A DNA stretch of 64,000 nucleotides from Stenopsyche tienmushanensis (lineage: Eukaryota; Arthropoda; Insecta; Trichoptera; Stenopsychidae), in the NCBI GenBank assembly GCA_008973525.1, contig WACJ01000253.1, forward strand, positions 1-64,000, given 5' to 3'. Positions 1 through 10,520 of the stretch are shown here, piece after piece. Every line of letters starts with the position of its first letter. Position 1 is the stretch's first letter. Made by a program: the position numbers and the translations under genes. The notes below the pieces were generated by a model. The model saw only the letters and a program-made list of their open reading frames with translations. It did no database searches and had not been told where the DNA came from.

Positions 1-1259
1 AATTTGGCAAAGAAATGTAGCTTGAATGTAATTACTGAAAACCGGTAATGCATACGCTGTTGGTTACAAACGATATAATATAATACGTCCGTCTGGCTAA
101 TTGATTAGAAAATATATAAAAAATAATGTTGAAATATTATTTATTAAGTTCCCATACGAAAATGAGATGGCATAGGGTTTGGGCTATTAAATAATGAGAC
201 TAACAGAAAATATGCATGGATCTAATTTTTTTGAGCAGGAAAAGTGCTTTAAGGCTGTGATGCATTTTTTGGCTAAAAACAGTTTTTATTAAAAATGCCG
301 AGTTGATGAAGGAAAAAGAAATGTTCCATTTGTAACTCATATATTAAAAATTCGAATTTTGGGTTTATTCCTACTACATATTTTTTTTAAATGCTGATAA
401 TTAATAATGTATCCAAATAAAAGCTTAAAATATTGGTATATACGTGTCAAATATCAATACTATTTATTCATATTCAGCGTAATTGATATGATACTATTCA
501 TATAGAGCCAGTCTCGTTGTTTAATAGCCAAACCTTTAATGATCACTTTTGATAAATAATATTGTTAAAATCAATACAACAAATAGTGTTTTTATCCCTA
601 AATATGTAGAGCGTATTTGTTCTTAAATATGGTTTAAAATTGCATAAGTTAATGATTTTTTAACATTGAATTTAATACTTTATACAAAGGATTATATGAA
701 CTGAAATCGGATTTCGTTTCAACGAAACCTCTAGAAGATGCAGTTTTAAAGCGAACAAAGCTTTTGAAAGAGAAACTGTAAATTGGCTAAAGATATTCTA
801 AACAAAATTTATAATGAATGCTTCATATAAAATATTTTATAGCGTATCAACAGAAAATATTGCATAAAATTGTTAACTTTGTATTGTCGATAATAAATAT
901 ATGAAAGCTCAAATTTGATCGAAGTTTACATAGGATTATTTTCTAAAGTGAAGTAAGTATTTATTTTGATCAATAAAATCGTTATATCATTGCTAATATT
1001 TATTAATATATAAAATGCAATATTTGACAATATTGAATAAAAAAAACACGTAAATAATGGTTCAATTCTAATGATATCCAAATCGTATTCAAAATTGTTC
1101 ATGTACATTCATAAAAACAACATATTTATAGAAAACATGCTTGTTACATAAATCCGATTATGGTTGTACGTGCACATTATGTAAATGATTGAAAAATAAA
1201 AAGCAAAATTGTAACCATGTGGATAAATGAGGGTTTGAGCATAAGATTATTGACTCTTT
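1..1259. other. AT-rich non-coding stretch
   Basis: No open reading frame with a recognisable motif, no inverted-repeat termini and no tRNA-like boxes were seen here. The base composition is strongly AT-rich with many short A and T runs. It could be intergenic or intronic DNA. Confidence 0.6.
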
Positions 1260-1279
1260 TAAATTTATTTTATAGTTGA

Positions 1280-1459
1280 GCAAATTATCCGTTCGAACGA
1301 TTTTTTCAACGAACTACATTGAGCTTTGAAACCTTTTTGTCTTCTGTCGAAGAGGCTGTAACACAAATAGAGAAATACGCACGTTCGTCCTTTGATCTGT
1401 ATGCATCCTTCGTAAAGCAGAAAGGTCTGACATCTAAAAAAAGTTTACAATGTCTACGC
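1280..1459 (+). other. Open stretch preceded by an acceptor-like AG, possible exon
   Basis: A reading frame of about 59 codons without an ATG stays open from 1280 to a TGA at 1457-1459. It follows a T-rich run ending in TTTTATAG, which resembles an intron acceptor. The encoded segment contains SVEEAVTQIEKYARSS and FVKQKGLTSKK, a mixed-charge composition more protein-like than most frames in this window. No family is recognised. The surrounding 1260-1800 region is also less AT-rich than its flanks, so a conserved non-coding island is an equal alternative. Confidence 0.15.
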
Positions 1460-1799
1460 TGAATTTCAAACCGAATCCTCCTCCGGAGAGAAAAGCTCGA
1501 AATAATGCGTGAAAAAGCGTCCAGCTCTCCTAATGGTTATGACGTGTTTGTATTCGAAAATATATCATTTTTATAACAGTAATATTCATAACTTTGAAGG
1601 ACCGAAACACGAAGGCCGCCAGCTCTACGCATCCCGCTGAATATTACATAAAAAGGCGCAATATTTTCAGCAATTTCGATATGAAAGTCGGGGTGAATTT
1701 TTCAGAATTCACTCAAAATATTGCGAAACATTACACGAAGGGTCGCACGAGCTGGAGGTGAACGAAGGGTGGAAAACACGAGCTATATGTGTATGCTGC

Positions 1800-4300
1800 A
1801 GGCACCACTATGCTTTTGTGAAAAGTGATTAATCTGAAAACATGGCGTTTTATTTTAAATAAACTGAAACCAAATATGTTTATATAATTTGTATAACCTA
1901 GTCAAGTATAAAATAACTGGCATAAATAATCAATACTCCGAATATGAAAACACATACATATATCGTAATATATATAAGCTATTCCATTTTATGTTTAGTA
2001 TGTATAGCAATAACCTTATTATATTATCCTTAACGTATATTTATGGCTTACATATCTAGAATATTGAAAAAATTGGCTTAGTATTGTTTTTAACCAAGTA
2101 ATACATCAAAATAGATCCAATTGGTCTTTTTCGTTTTTGATATTACAAAAGATACTTTTTTAATGTGGTATTTGAATAAATAAGAGAATTTTATTAATAG
2201 TATAAGAATAAGGTAAATTCTACGTCTATTCCACATAGAATTTACCACGATATTGATCTTTATATATTTAATATTCTGGAAGTATATTTTTTTATATTAC
2301 ACCATTTCTCAATTATTTTTCTTATAATAAAAACACTACAAACAAAGCTAATGGTTCTACGCATAGCAAAAAATACACCCCATTATCTCTATACAATGAT
2401 CGAGGTAGGAAAATAAAGAAAAACTATGAATACAAGAAAACAGCGTGTGTTAATGCGAATTAAATGCGCTAGAAATACGAGAACCCGGCAAAAAGGTTCT
2501 AGCATTAAAAAATATTTCCAGACTTAAAAACATTTAAGGATATGAACAATGCATGAAGTAGTTATATAAATGCCATATTGGTAATACAAATATAACAAAC
2601 ATTTGTATTTTACATGAATTTCATTGCGAGTCTACTATTAAATTTTACTATGATACCAGTTATATCAATATTGAATTTTAACCACAATTCACATAGCAAA
2701 GTAGCAATATTTGTAGTGAAAAGTAGATACGTGAATTAAAATTTGCATAACAGTTCAAAATAATGATATGTTAGTTTAAATATGAATTCGTATTCAAAGA
2801 CGAGTTCAAGTTAGACTAAAAGTTTTATTACGACCCACTCTTCATTCTATATTGTAATATGATACTGATATTTTTCGACAAAAGACAGAGATCGTGCAAA
2901 AATATGAAGCTATGTGTAAGGCATTTCGGAGAAAAATAATCCCTAGAACGTTGATAAATTAGTGGACATGGCAACAATAAATTGGAAACATAATTCCAAT
3001 GAACTGACCCATCGGCTGAACGACTTTGGTGTTGAAATATCCGCAATGACAGCGAGGAGGAGGTTTCCTTATCATAAATTGCTATGGTTTTATTAAAACC
3101 AAGGAAATTCCAACAGGATTTTTGGTATTATCGAGATGATTTATGGCAATATTTATGACCGAAATTTTATTATCAGCAACTGTTGGGGAGATGTTGGTTA
3201 TATTTTATGGAAAACATACTAAACTGCACAAGATAAATTAAAATATATATAATATCCTTTGTTAAAAAACGAATGAAATTTTATTCTAATTAGCATTAAA
3301 TCAAATGCGAATCTTCAATTTTTTAGTTTAAAAATACAATACTTATATAAATAATGAATCAATTTTAAAGAATAGTATTGGTAAATGAACTAAGAAAACT
3401 TTTGGTAAACGAATTATCTCCGTACGACTGAAAAATATACAACAGTTCATATTTAAACTTTAGAATGAAAAATATTGAAAATTTCCAATGAAGTACTAAC
3501 GACTTCTCAAAAGTTAAATAAAAGTAAACAGCAAGCGTTTTGACATTTAATGGAGGGAATATGCAAATTTAGCCTTTCACTGCGAATTTCAGCCAAATCA
3601 CGTTTTAAGAGGCGAAATGAAAAGTGTCGGAAAATTCACGTTTAATGATAATAATATACCGGATGTGGCTTTACGACTAACATTAACTTTTATAACGGAC
3701 GATAGATGGCATATTGGTTACGTGATACAGCTTCCGTTATTCCAGTATAGACGTCTCAGACTCGTTCTCCAATTTTTATTACGAGACTCATACTTTTAGG
3801 AATATAGCTTCTGGAACAATTTGATTCCGACAATAAATCAAATTAGGTATATTAATCAGTGAATAGAAACCAAAAAATCACTCCAATACCTCATGCTCAG
3901 ATCCTTGGGGTTGATTTACGTAGAAATGTAAGACCCATGTATCAGGTACAAGAGTAACCATTGAAAGCTTTCACGAACCATTACGTACGATTCATGTTCA
4001 AAGGGACCAGTGTCCTAGAAATAATAGCGAATGCCTTGGGATAGATCCGTAGCAAAGGTCACAGATCACGTAAGGAATACGTCGAACCGATACCAAACTC
4101 AAATTCAATCCCTTAAAATATATACCGACATAAAGTGCCGTTAAATTAACAAGACCGAACAAAGCTGTTCAATTAACTTGGAGATTTAACTACTTGCCAA
4201 TGAAGAACGGCAGGCGATGGGGTGACCATAAGGCGCTTTAAAACAATTAAGTAAATTATTCTAAATACATTTACTAGCCGGCAATTAAGACAAGAGCAAT
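1800..4300. other. Non-coding, with mildly GC-richer patches near 3.5-4.3 kb
   Basis: Nothing was recognised between 1800 and 3500. From about 3540 to 4260 the sequence is less AT-rich and contains a short plus-strand frame (3617-3799) with no known motif. No transposon termini were seen. Confidence 0.45.
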
Positions 4301-4677
4301 GGTTCTAGGAACATCTCATATACTAATCTCTATTTAATGAACAATACAAATATATTTTAATGCATCCTATTGATATAATACATTTATATTAATAATCTAT
4401 AAATATGCTAAATAATTAAATTAATAACAGGATCTATTTTTTGTTTCAAACATATACATTTCGTATTTTAGAATATTAAATTTCGTATACATATTAACAT
4501 AAGCCTTTAAAAAATGCAGGAAACCCCGTGTAAGTCGACATTCCTGCCATAAAATTTGGTTTTATAATATATTTACATTATTTCAACTGTTATATTGTAT
4601 CAGAATAATAGTTACATATGAAATTCAATATATCAGAGATTAATTTTGATTAGTGACCATTTAAATATATATATATA

Positions 4678-5961
4678 TTAGGGGGACCCATAAGTAATCA
4701 ATTAATTCGAATTAAAACGAAAAAAAATTGTTACGATTCTATTTTAATTATTAAATCAATTATATAATTTTCATTATTATTTACAACTCTTTGCCATCTC
4801 TCAGGCAAAGTTTCAATCTCTCTTTTATAAAAAGAGGCTGACTTTGACGAAAAATAGTTATTTAGGCGAATTTCAACTTCATTTACATTTTAAAACGTCT
4901 TATTTTCAATGGAGCGCCTAGAACTTTGAATAAATAATAATTGGACGGTGCAATATCTGGCGAATATGGCGGATGAGGTAGCAGTTCCCAATTGTGTTCC
5001 CTAATTTTTTCCTGGGTTACTTTAGCTGCATGGGGTCTGGCAGTATCATGATGCAATATCACGCCTTTTCAGTTGACGAAATTTGTATGTTTTTCTAATA
5101 ACTTTGCATTTACTCTGTCTAATTGTGAGCAATAAATTTGTGCATTGATAGTTTCTCCTATTTTTAGAAACTCAAAGTGTATTATCCCACCACAATCCCA
5201 CCATATACTCAAGAGGACCTTTTTTATAGTCAAAGAAGGTTTAGAAGTTGGTACAGTCGGTTGATTAGTTAAAAGCCACTGTTTAGTTCTTTTAACATTG
5301 TCATATAATATCCATCCAATACAATTTATCATCACAAGTTATAATCCGGTATAGAAATTGTTCATTAAGGTGTCTAGTTATAAGCGATTTGCAGCAACTT
5401 CGTCGTTGATCCCTGTTTGTATCTGACAATTGGTGAGAAATCCAAACGCCCTCTCTGTAACTTTTGCCAATCGCGTGGAAGTGTCTTTGCACTGTTAAAC
5501 AAGTAATCTCGAGTCTTGACATTATTTCTGTCACACTTAATTTTGGATCTGAATCCACTAGCGATTTCAGTAGCTCGGCATCGAATTCAGTAGGTCTCCC
5601 ACTTTGGTGGTCATCAACAAGGCTAAAATTGTCACTTGAGAATCTTTGAAAGTATTGTTGACACTTGTTAACTTCAAGAATTTTGCCATAAACACCACAA
5701 ATTTTCTTCGATGTCTGTGTTGCGTTAAAACCCATTTTAAAGTGGAAGAGCATAAGATAACAAATATGTTCTTCTGGCGGCTGTGTGTCTGACATGGTGT
5801 AGATAATGAGTTTACTTTTATCTGTTGGTGAATAAATGAGGTTTAGAGTCTACTCAATAAGATACAACCAAATGCACAACCTCTCTAGTCGACGCGTCAG
5901 CGATAACTGACATGTAACGACACGCTCTCAAAATAATTGATTACTTATGGGGGCCCCCTAA
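4678..5961 (-). mobile_element. Full-length mariner-like element, inactive
   Basis: A 1,284-bp element is bounded by imperfect inverted repeats. The left end is 4678-4704, starting TTAGGGGGACCCATAAG. The right end is 5934-5961, whose reverse complement starts TTAGGGGGCCCCCATAAG, one base longer. Both sides are flanked by TA (4676-4677 and 5962-5963), the target duplication expected for mariner/Tc1 elements. The length and TTA start match typical mariners of about 1.3 kb. It carries a minus-strand transposase relic. The left flank is a short (TA)n tract, a common landing site. Boundaries are read directly from the sequence; the family name rests on the transposase. Confidence 0.93.
4731..5795 (-). 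pseudogene. Mariner transposase, broken, third catalytic Asp changed to Asn
   Basis: The protein starts at an ATG at 5793-5795 with an N-terminal helix-turn-helix region (FKMGFNATQTSKKICGVYG, then QQYFQRF and SGRPTEFD). The linker reads VWISHQLSD. The first catalytic Asp lies in ITCDDK (codon 5331-5333), the second in HHDTARPH (5045-5047). The third, 34 residues on in APSNYYLF, is Asn (codon 4940-4942) instead of Asp. The C-terminus ends LPERWQRVVNNNENYIID with TAA at 4731-4733. Breaks are a frameshift just after CDDK near 5310, an in-frame TGA at 5069-5071 (probably a former CGA Arg codon in the NRKG motif), and a one-base frameshift near 4895. Mariner transposases are D,D34D enzymes, so loss of the third Asp alone should abolish cleavage. 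The human SETMAR transposase domain carries the same kind of D-to-N change. Confidence 0.92.
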
Positions 5962-6401
5962 TATAAAAGAAAAACTTCAAAACCTGAAATTCAATATATG
6001 ACAGTATAGATGAAAATTATGAAGTTGTTGGAGAATTCATCCTAAAAAGATCTAGATTTGGACGAATATCTGTAGTTACATTATTTAAATGAATATCCTT
6101 CCACTAAAGGTGACACAATATTCAACATAGAATTTCACAAGTACTTCACGCAATAAAATTTCTACCTAAGCCATGATGAAACAATTTAAAATAGCTGAAT
6201 TTTTGCATAAATAAAAATAGCACTGTCATATTTCATCTGCCATTAAAACGTCTTCATTACCATAATTTCAATGTAATATTGTAATATATTAAGATTGATT
6301 GGTTCGCTCAATAAACTAATTCGAAATTTATAAATAGATGCAAGGCTTTTCCTTAATATTTGCTGATTAAAAAAAAAAACCATCGATTGTTCTGTAATTT
6401 A

Positions 6402-6432
6402 TTAGGTTGTCCACAAATAAATTTCGTTTTCA
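6402..6432 (+). repeat. Mariner-type terminal sequence, apparently solo
   Basis: TA followed by TTAGGTTGTCCACAAATAAA and then TTTCGTTTTC resembles the inverted-repeat start of many insect mariners (TTAGGTTGTCC core). No matching opposite end and no transposase were found within about 1.5 kb downstream. It may be a truncated copy or a short non-autonomous derivative. Confidence 0.4.
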
Positions 6433-7097
6433 TCACGATTATATTTAAAATTTAATAGTCTAAAAATATATAAATATTGATTAAACCATACAAATATATA
6501 AAGAAAATATTTAATAATTTCAATAATATTTTATCAATCAAACAGGTCACATGTAGCGTTGAATCCAAGTACTGGACGTATAAAAATTGTATAATTATGA
6601 TTTTAAGCGATTTTAACCTTTCCGTCACGATGCTTAGAAATGAGCTTTAGGATCCGATGGGGGACCTAAGAGACCCCAAAAATTTTAAGTTAAAATTTAG
6701 GCTGTTTGAAACACAAACTTATTGTAAAGAGGGTACCTTTCTTCTTAATTATAATATTTCATCATAAATTACGACATTTGATCGAAATTTGATCAAAATT
6801 TAGGAAAAATGACAGCGAGCAGCGACATGGCGTCACCAAGAGATCATGTTCTCGAATGCGAGCCCTGCCTGCACGGTGAGTCACGCTCTCAAGCTACAGA
6901 GCGTTTACAAAGTATACATAACATTTTAAATGTTTGTTACGGAATTAATTTTTAAAATAAAAAATGATATATTTTACATAAATATGCATACCATATTTTA
7001 ATGTATTTATTTATACACTAACTTCAATAAAAACATACATATTATATTTATATCGAATTAAAATATTACTAAATTTTAACAAATTAATTGTTGCAAA

Positions 7098-7590
7098 TTA
7101 TGTACAGTCTTTACAAAATAATGTCTTTTTCTGTACTCTATGAAGGGTGCATATTGATTTTTTGCACAAGGAACATTGAAGAAACATCTTTCTGGCATCA
7201 TTACGCGGACAAAAATTGCATTTAGCCCTTTTACGAGAAACTGATGGTGCAGACATTTCTTCTGTTTCTGTTCCGATATACTTAGAAAATATGTTGAAAC
7301 TATCTCTCTCCATTCTCTTAAAATTATTACATTTAATTTTTCGGTCATTCGCATTATTTTCTACCAACTGAATGGCAAGCTCTTGAAAAATATTTTGCGA
7401 CAGCTTTGATCACCTTTTCTCCAATCTGGAAATTTGGTTATCCATAAAGTATAAGCATTCAAGGCAGCTATTTCAGTCATCTCCATAAAAACTTTAAATG
7501 TTTGTGCTGTTATTGGTTAAGAGCTGGGAATCCTGGTGATTAGTCGCAAAATCTTTGGCTAGTAGATTTGCCTTATCTACATTATCGCCA
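7098..7590 (-). pseudogene. PiggyBac transposase C-terminus with zinc-ribbon, frameshifted
   Basis: One minus-strand frame reads FMEMTEIAALNAYTLW then ITKFPDWRKG, matching the conserved piggyBac segment of the form DIAALNAYVIW. A shift into another frame gives LSQNIFQELAIQLVENNAND and then the C-terminal cysteine-rich domain. Its metal ligands read C-x2-C-x11-C-x2-C-x4-C-x2-H-x8-C-x2-C (CNFC, CSLC, CTLH, CKDC), the cross-brace zinc domain found at piggyBac C-termini. A stop follows at 7098-7100. The N-terminal half and the catalytic aspartates are absent. Further upstream (7503-7590) the frame with NVDKANLLAKDFATNHQDSQ is diverged. The family call is confident from the zinc domain plus ALNAY motif; the gene is non-functional. 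Confidence 0.85.
7503..7590 (-). repeat. Direct repeat unit 1 (about 88 bp)
   Basis: This segment matches 7839-7927 in the same orientation with a start-to-start spacing of 336 bp. It includes the identical stretch GCTGGGAATCCTGGTGATTA in both copies. On the minus strand both encode related peptides with FATNHQDSQ. It overlaps the upstream edge of the piggyBac-like frame. Confidence 0.8.
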
Positions 7591-7808
7591 TTTTTAAATC
7601 GCAATTACCTTTGCAAATTTCCATAAAGTGAGATAATAACTGATTTGCATGCATTGAAAACTTTTGTGGGAAGTTTTTAATTATTGTATTATCAATTTCA
7701 TCGAACCTGTGGATTTTTTGTTTTTAATCTTTCTTTTTTCTTTATAAAATTTTCTAACGGAGTGATTATTTTAGTATTGGTTAAAGATTTAGGACTATTT
7801 TTGAATAA

Positions 7809-8051
7809 TTATTTTAATGATTTCGAAATCGTCTGCTTTGTGCTGTTGTCGCTTAAGTGCTGGGAATCCTGGTGATTAGTTGCAAAAGTTTTGGATAATC
7901 GATTTACCTTATCTACGTTATCGTCGACTATTCGAAGATCCGCACATAAAGAGGGAAAACCCATCGCCTTTTGTTTGACCGATTTTACGAACATCGGGTG
8001 TAAAATATCATGCATTTTGTGTACAATAAAAATTAGATCACTAGTCTTCAA
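7809..8051 (-). pseudogene. 80-codon frame with the second repeat unit, unassigned
   Basis: A minus-strand frame of 80 codons reads LIFIVHKMHDILHPMFVKS and then VDDNVDKVNRLSKTFATNH. Its C-terminal part (7839-7927) is the second copy of the 88-bp repeat also found at 7503-7590. The preserved peptide similarity between copies suggests that both descend from a coding sequence. A piggyBac origin fits the neighbour, but the HKMHDILHP part is not recognised. A domain of some other transposon is possible. Confidence 0.4.
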
Positions 8052-8088
8052 TCACTAGGCAATCGAGTGTAACGCGAGTGTTTAAATT

Positions 8089-8404
8089 ACAATGAAAACG
8101 ATCCTGAATTTCAAATTTTGAATGATGAGGAAATAATTGAAGAAATATCTGCCTTCTTCAAATATCTTATATATCGTTAGAATATTCGCGATTTATCAGC
8201 TTCTAAAAGAAGAGCGAGCTTTAATCGATACTTAATTTTTTGATAAAAAATAATTTGTTATATGTGTATGTGTTTGTAAATCTAGACGAGTAAAAATTAT
8301 TCATACTTTCCCTGTTAGTTATGAGTTTTTTTCGAAATATCCGGATTTTTCGGTATCTGGACTACCTTCATCACCAATTAGTCCGGATAATCGAATTTCT
8401 ACTG
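8089..8404 (+). mobile_element. 3' end of a pogo/Tigger-type element
   Basis: The plus-strand frame 8089-8180 reads NENDPEFQILNDEEIIEEIS and stops at TAG, matching the acidic C-terminal tail of pogo/Tigger/jerky-type transposases (FQxLxDEEIV pattern). The segment 8380-8404 ends in GATTATCGG-type sequence. Read inward on the minus strand the end is CAGTAGAAATTCGATTATCC, the CAGTAGAA...TATCCG terminus characteristic of Tigger/pogo elements. A TA dinucleotide (8405-8406) follows, as expected of a TA target site. The 5' part and the opposite terminus are missing or too decayed to see. Confidence 0.7.
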
Positions 8405-8406
8405 TA

Positions 8407-10440
8407 TTACAATGTATAAAAGAAAAAGATGCACTAGGATTGAAATGCGTCTGCTCAACTCGACAATTGAAAGAGCAATGCAAAAGAGTTTAGGGTATGC
8501 CGGTAGCTACGGGGAGTGCGATCTCACACGCATTCACACTAATGCACACGTATACAATACTCATAAACAAATTTTGTATTTTATTATTTTCTCTTATTTG
8601 CGGTTGAAAAAAAGTCCTGATTTTTTAATCATATATTCTTTGGGAGCTTTGCCACAAATACAAAAAGTTTCAAATGCGTAGTATATATATTAGAGGAGTT
8701 ATTCGAATAAAATCGAAATGAAGGTACCCCATCGGTACGGGAAGTAAAGATGGGGCATGTTTAAAAATATCATGGCTTTTATAGTAATGCAAAAATATAA
8801 TACACATAATAATTTGAGAATGAAATTTCAAAATTACTGATGCAGGCAGATCGAAGATATTGAAATTTAATAGTGAATTTTGAAATTTGTTTCTGAACGA
8901 CCTAATACAGATTTATTATTGTTTCAATGTTAAACTGGTCATGAAACAAAATCATACAATGTGAAAATTAATTGGTATTCAATGATAAAAAGATGCAAGT
9001 GAAAGGCATCAATGACATTGACTTTGTAGAGAATGGCCAAGCTGACCTTTGAAGAAGAGCCTCGTTGCCGGATCATTACGCCGGAATGAAAGTAATCCGT
9101 AAATGTTCTTCTTTGAAGCATCATCCGGTATCGTGACAATGAAAATAATGATATAATTTACTTTTACCTGTCCAAATTTAAAGGAAATTTCCGGGTCAAG
9201 ACGAGTCACCAAGAGTCACAAATCAAAAGTGAAAGGATGCCAAAACAAAACTCTTAATAAGCTTCCTAATCAGTGTAAAAGTATTGAATGTTAAAAGATT
9301 GATTAACAACACACATTAAGAACTTAATGATCGTTCGTTTATTTTTTGTGTGTTTATACTGATTGAATATTTAAAAAATTAATACCATCAAATTTGAGCT
9401 AGGTTTTGCCTAATTTATCTTGTAAATGAAATATATGCTCTTAGCTTATAAATATTCAATGCTTCCAACGATCCATAGATTCGGATTTGAATTGGACGAT
9501 AGAAATTTAAAAAATAAATTCTTCATCGAATGCACTGTGCACTCGTCGTAAGTCCCAAGGGAACATGATACATATGTTCCATTAAGGGATGTAATTCTGC
9601 ATATATGGCTACCGATCTCGTAGCCATTATCATAAAAGTGGATGATATTGTATACGTTACATTTTACGATCGTTTCTATGAAACATAGTAAGCATTGAGG
9701 CATCCATGGTGCATACGATGGTCTGATCATCCACGGAGGAAAGAAAACATAAAAGACGTCGATAAGAACATCTGTAGTATCAATATTCTGAGCGTCGTCT
9801 GATACTGTGCCGCGTGCTAAAATTGTAATTCATTGCAGATGCATGATGATAATACAGTCAAATGTTTAATGTCAAATGATTTTTTTGTATTGAATCAGAC
9901 AATTTTACGTGCGAAATTATAATGAAATATGGCGTATTTAAATGGTTAAATGAATGCGGTTGTGTGATGAAGCCATTGTTTTTATAATTGTTTAGCTCTC
10001 TTAACCGCTTTGAGGCATTTCAATGGTTGGAAAATATAATATAGTTGTGGGGGATCATTTTTAATGTTGCGTGTTTATCGTGCAAAATAATTTAAAATGG
10101 GTTTGTGGGTGATGTGTATGACTGTCGGATAAGTTCTGTCCCATTGGAAACTAAATGGTTTTCTTTTTTTCAAACACTTTTCAATATTATTTTTTACAAA
10201 AACCCTCATTTAAAGAAACTTGTATATATATAAATACCCTCAAAAAATAGTGCTTGCAAAAATATGGAATTAAGGAGTTAATAATTAAGCTTGTGCTATT
10301 TGCAATTTTATTCTAAATGCTGTGAAATTTTATACATTTTTTTATTAATGATTTTATGTTGATAAAAAATGAAATTTTAGCTTGGCCAACAGTAAGATAA
10401 AAAAATTAGTCAAATCAAGTAATTTTTTTAAATATTGTGT
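8407..10440. other. Non-coding, with short GC-richer patches
   Basis: Patches near 9010-9250 and 9440-9840 are less AT-rich and hold minus-strand frames. 9009-9212 contains IPDDASKKNIYGLLSFRRND followed by a CAAAG|GTCAGC donor-like site, and 9446-9730 contains YDNGYEIGSHICRI. Neither is recognised. They may be fragments of exons or chance openings. The sequence at 10110-10140 (GTCGGATAAGTTCTGTCCCA) resembles a mariner inner end. Confidence 0.35.
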
Positions 10441-10465
10441 ATTATTTCTAATTTACTCATCACTC

Positions 10466-10492
10466 AATAAGTTCGTAGGATTTTTAGAAACA
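10466..10492 (+). repeat. Mariner-end-like sequence, shared with 22,888
   Basis: CACTCAATAAGTTCGTAGGA followed by TTTTT at this position closely matches CATTCAATAAGTTCGAAGGA plus TTTTT at 22888. Both resemble mariner inverted-repeat ends of the TCAATAAGT type. No partner end or transposase was seen near either site. Confidence 0.45.
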
Positions 10493-10520
10493 ATCACAAA
10501 TGAAGAATAAAAAAAGGTCA

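Larger units (their letters stand above)
6613..7590 (-). mobile_element. PiggyBac-like element remnant with one terminus
   Basis: The candidate terminus is TTAA (6613-6616) followed by CCTTTCCGTCACG. This is the TTAA plus CCYTT form expected for piggyBac ends. A subterminal block with GGGG and CCCC arms lies at 6659-6677. A transposase C-terminus in the correct orientation (minus strand, reading toward this end) lies at 7098-7590. No second terminus was found, and the element seems truncated on its right side near a pogo/Tigger relic. The terminus call is an inference from motif form. Confidence 0.55.

Noticed and set aside
5464..5649. A plus-strand frame inside the mariner at 4.7 kb
   Set aside because: It is the antisense shadow of the transposase coding strand.
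10110..10150. Possible mariner inverted repeat (GTCGGATAAGTTCTGTCCCA)
   Set aside because: It shares only a short AAGTTCTGTC core with the element at 55.5 kb and has no partner end or transposase.
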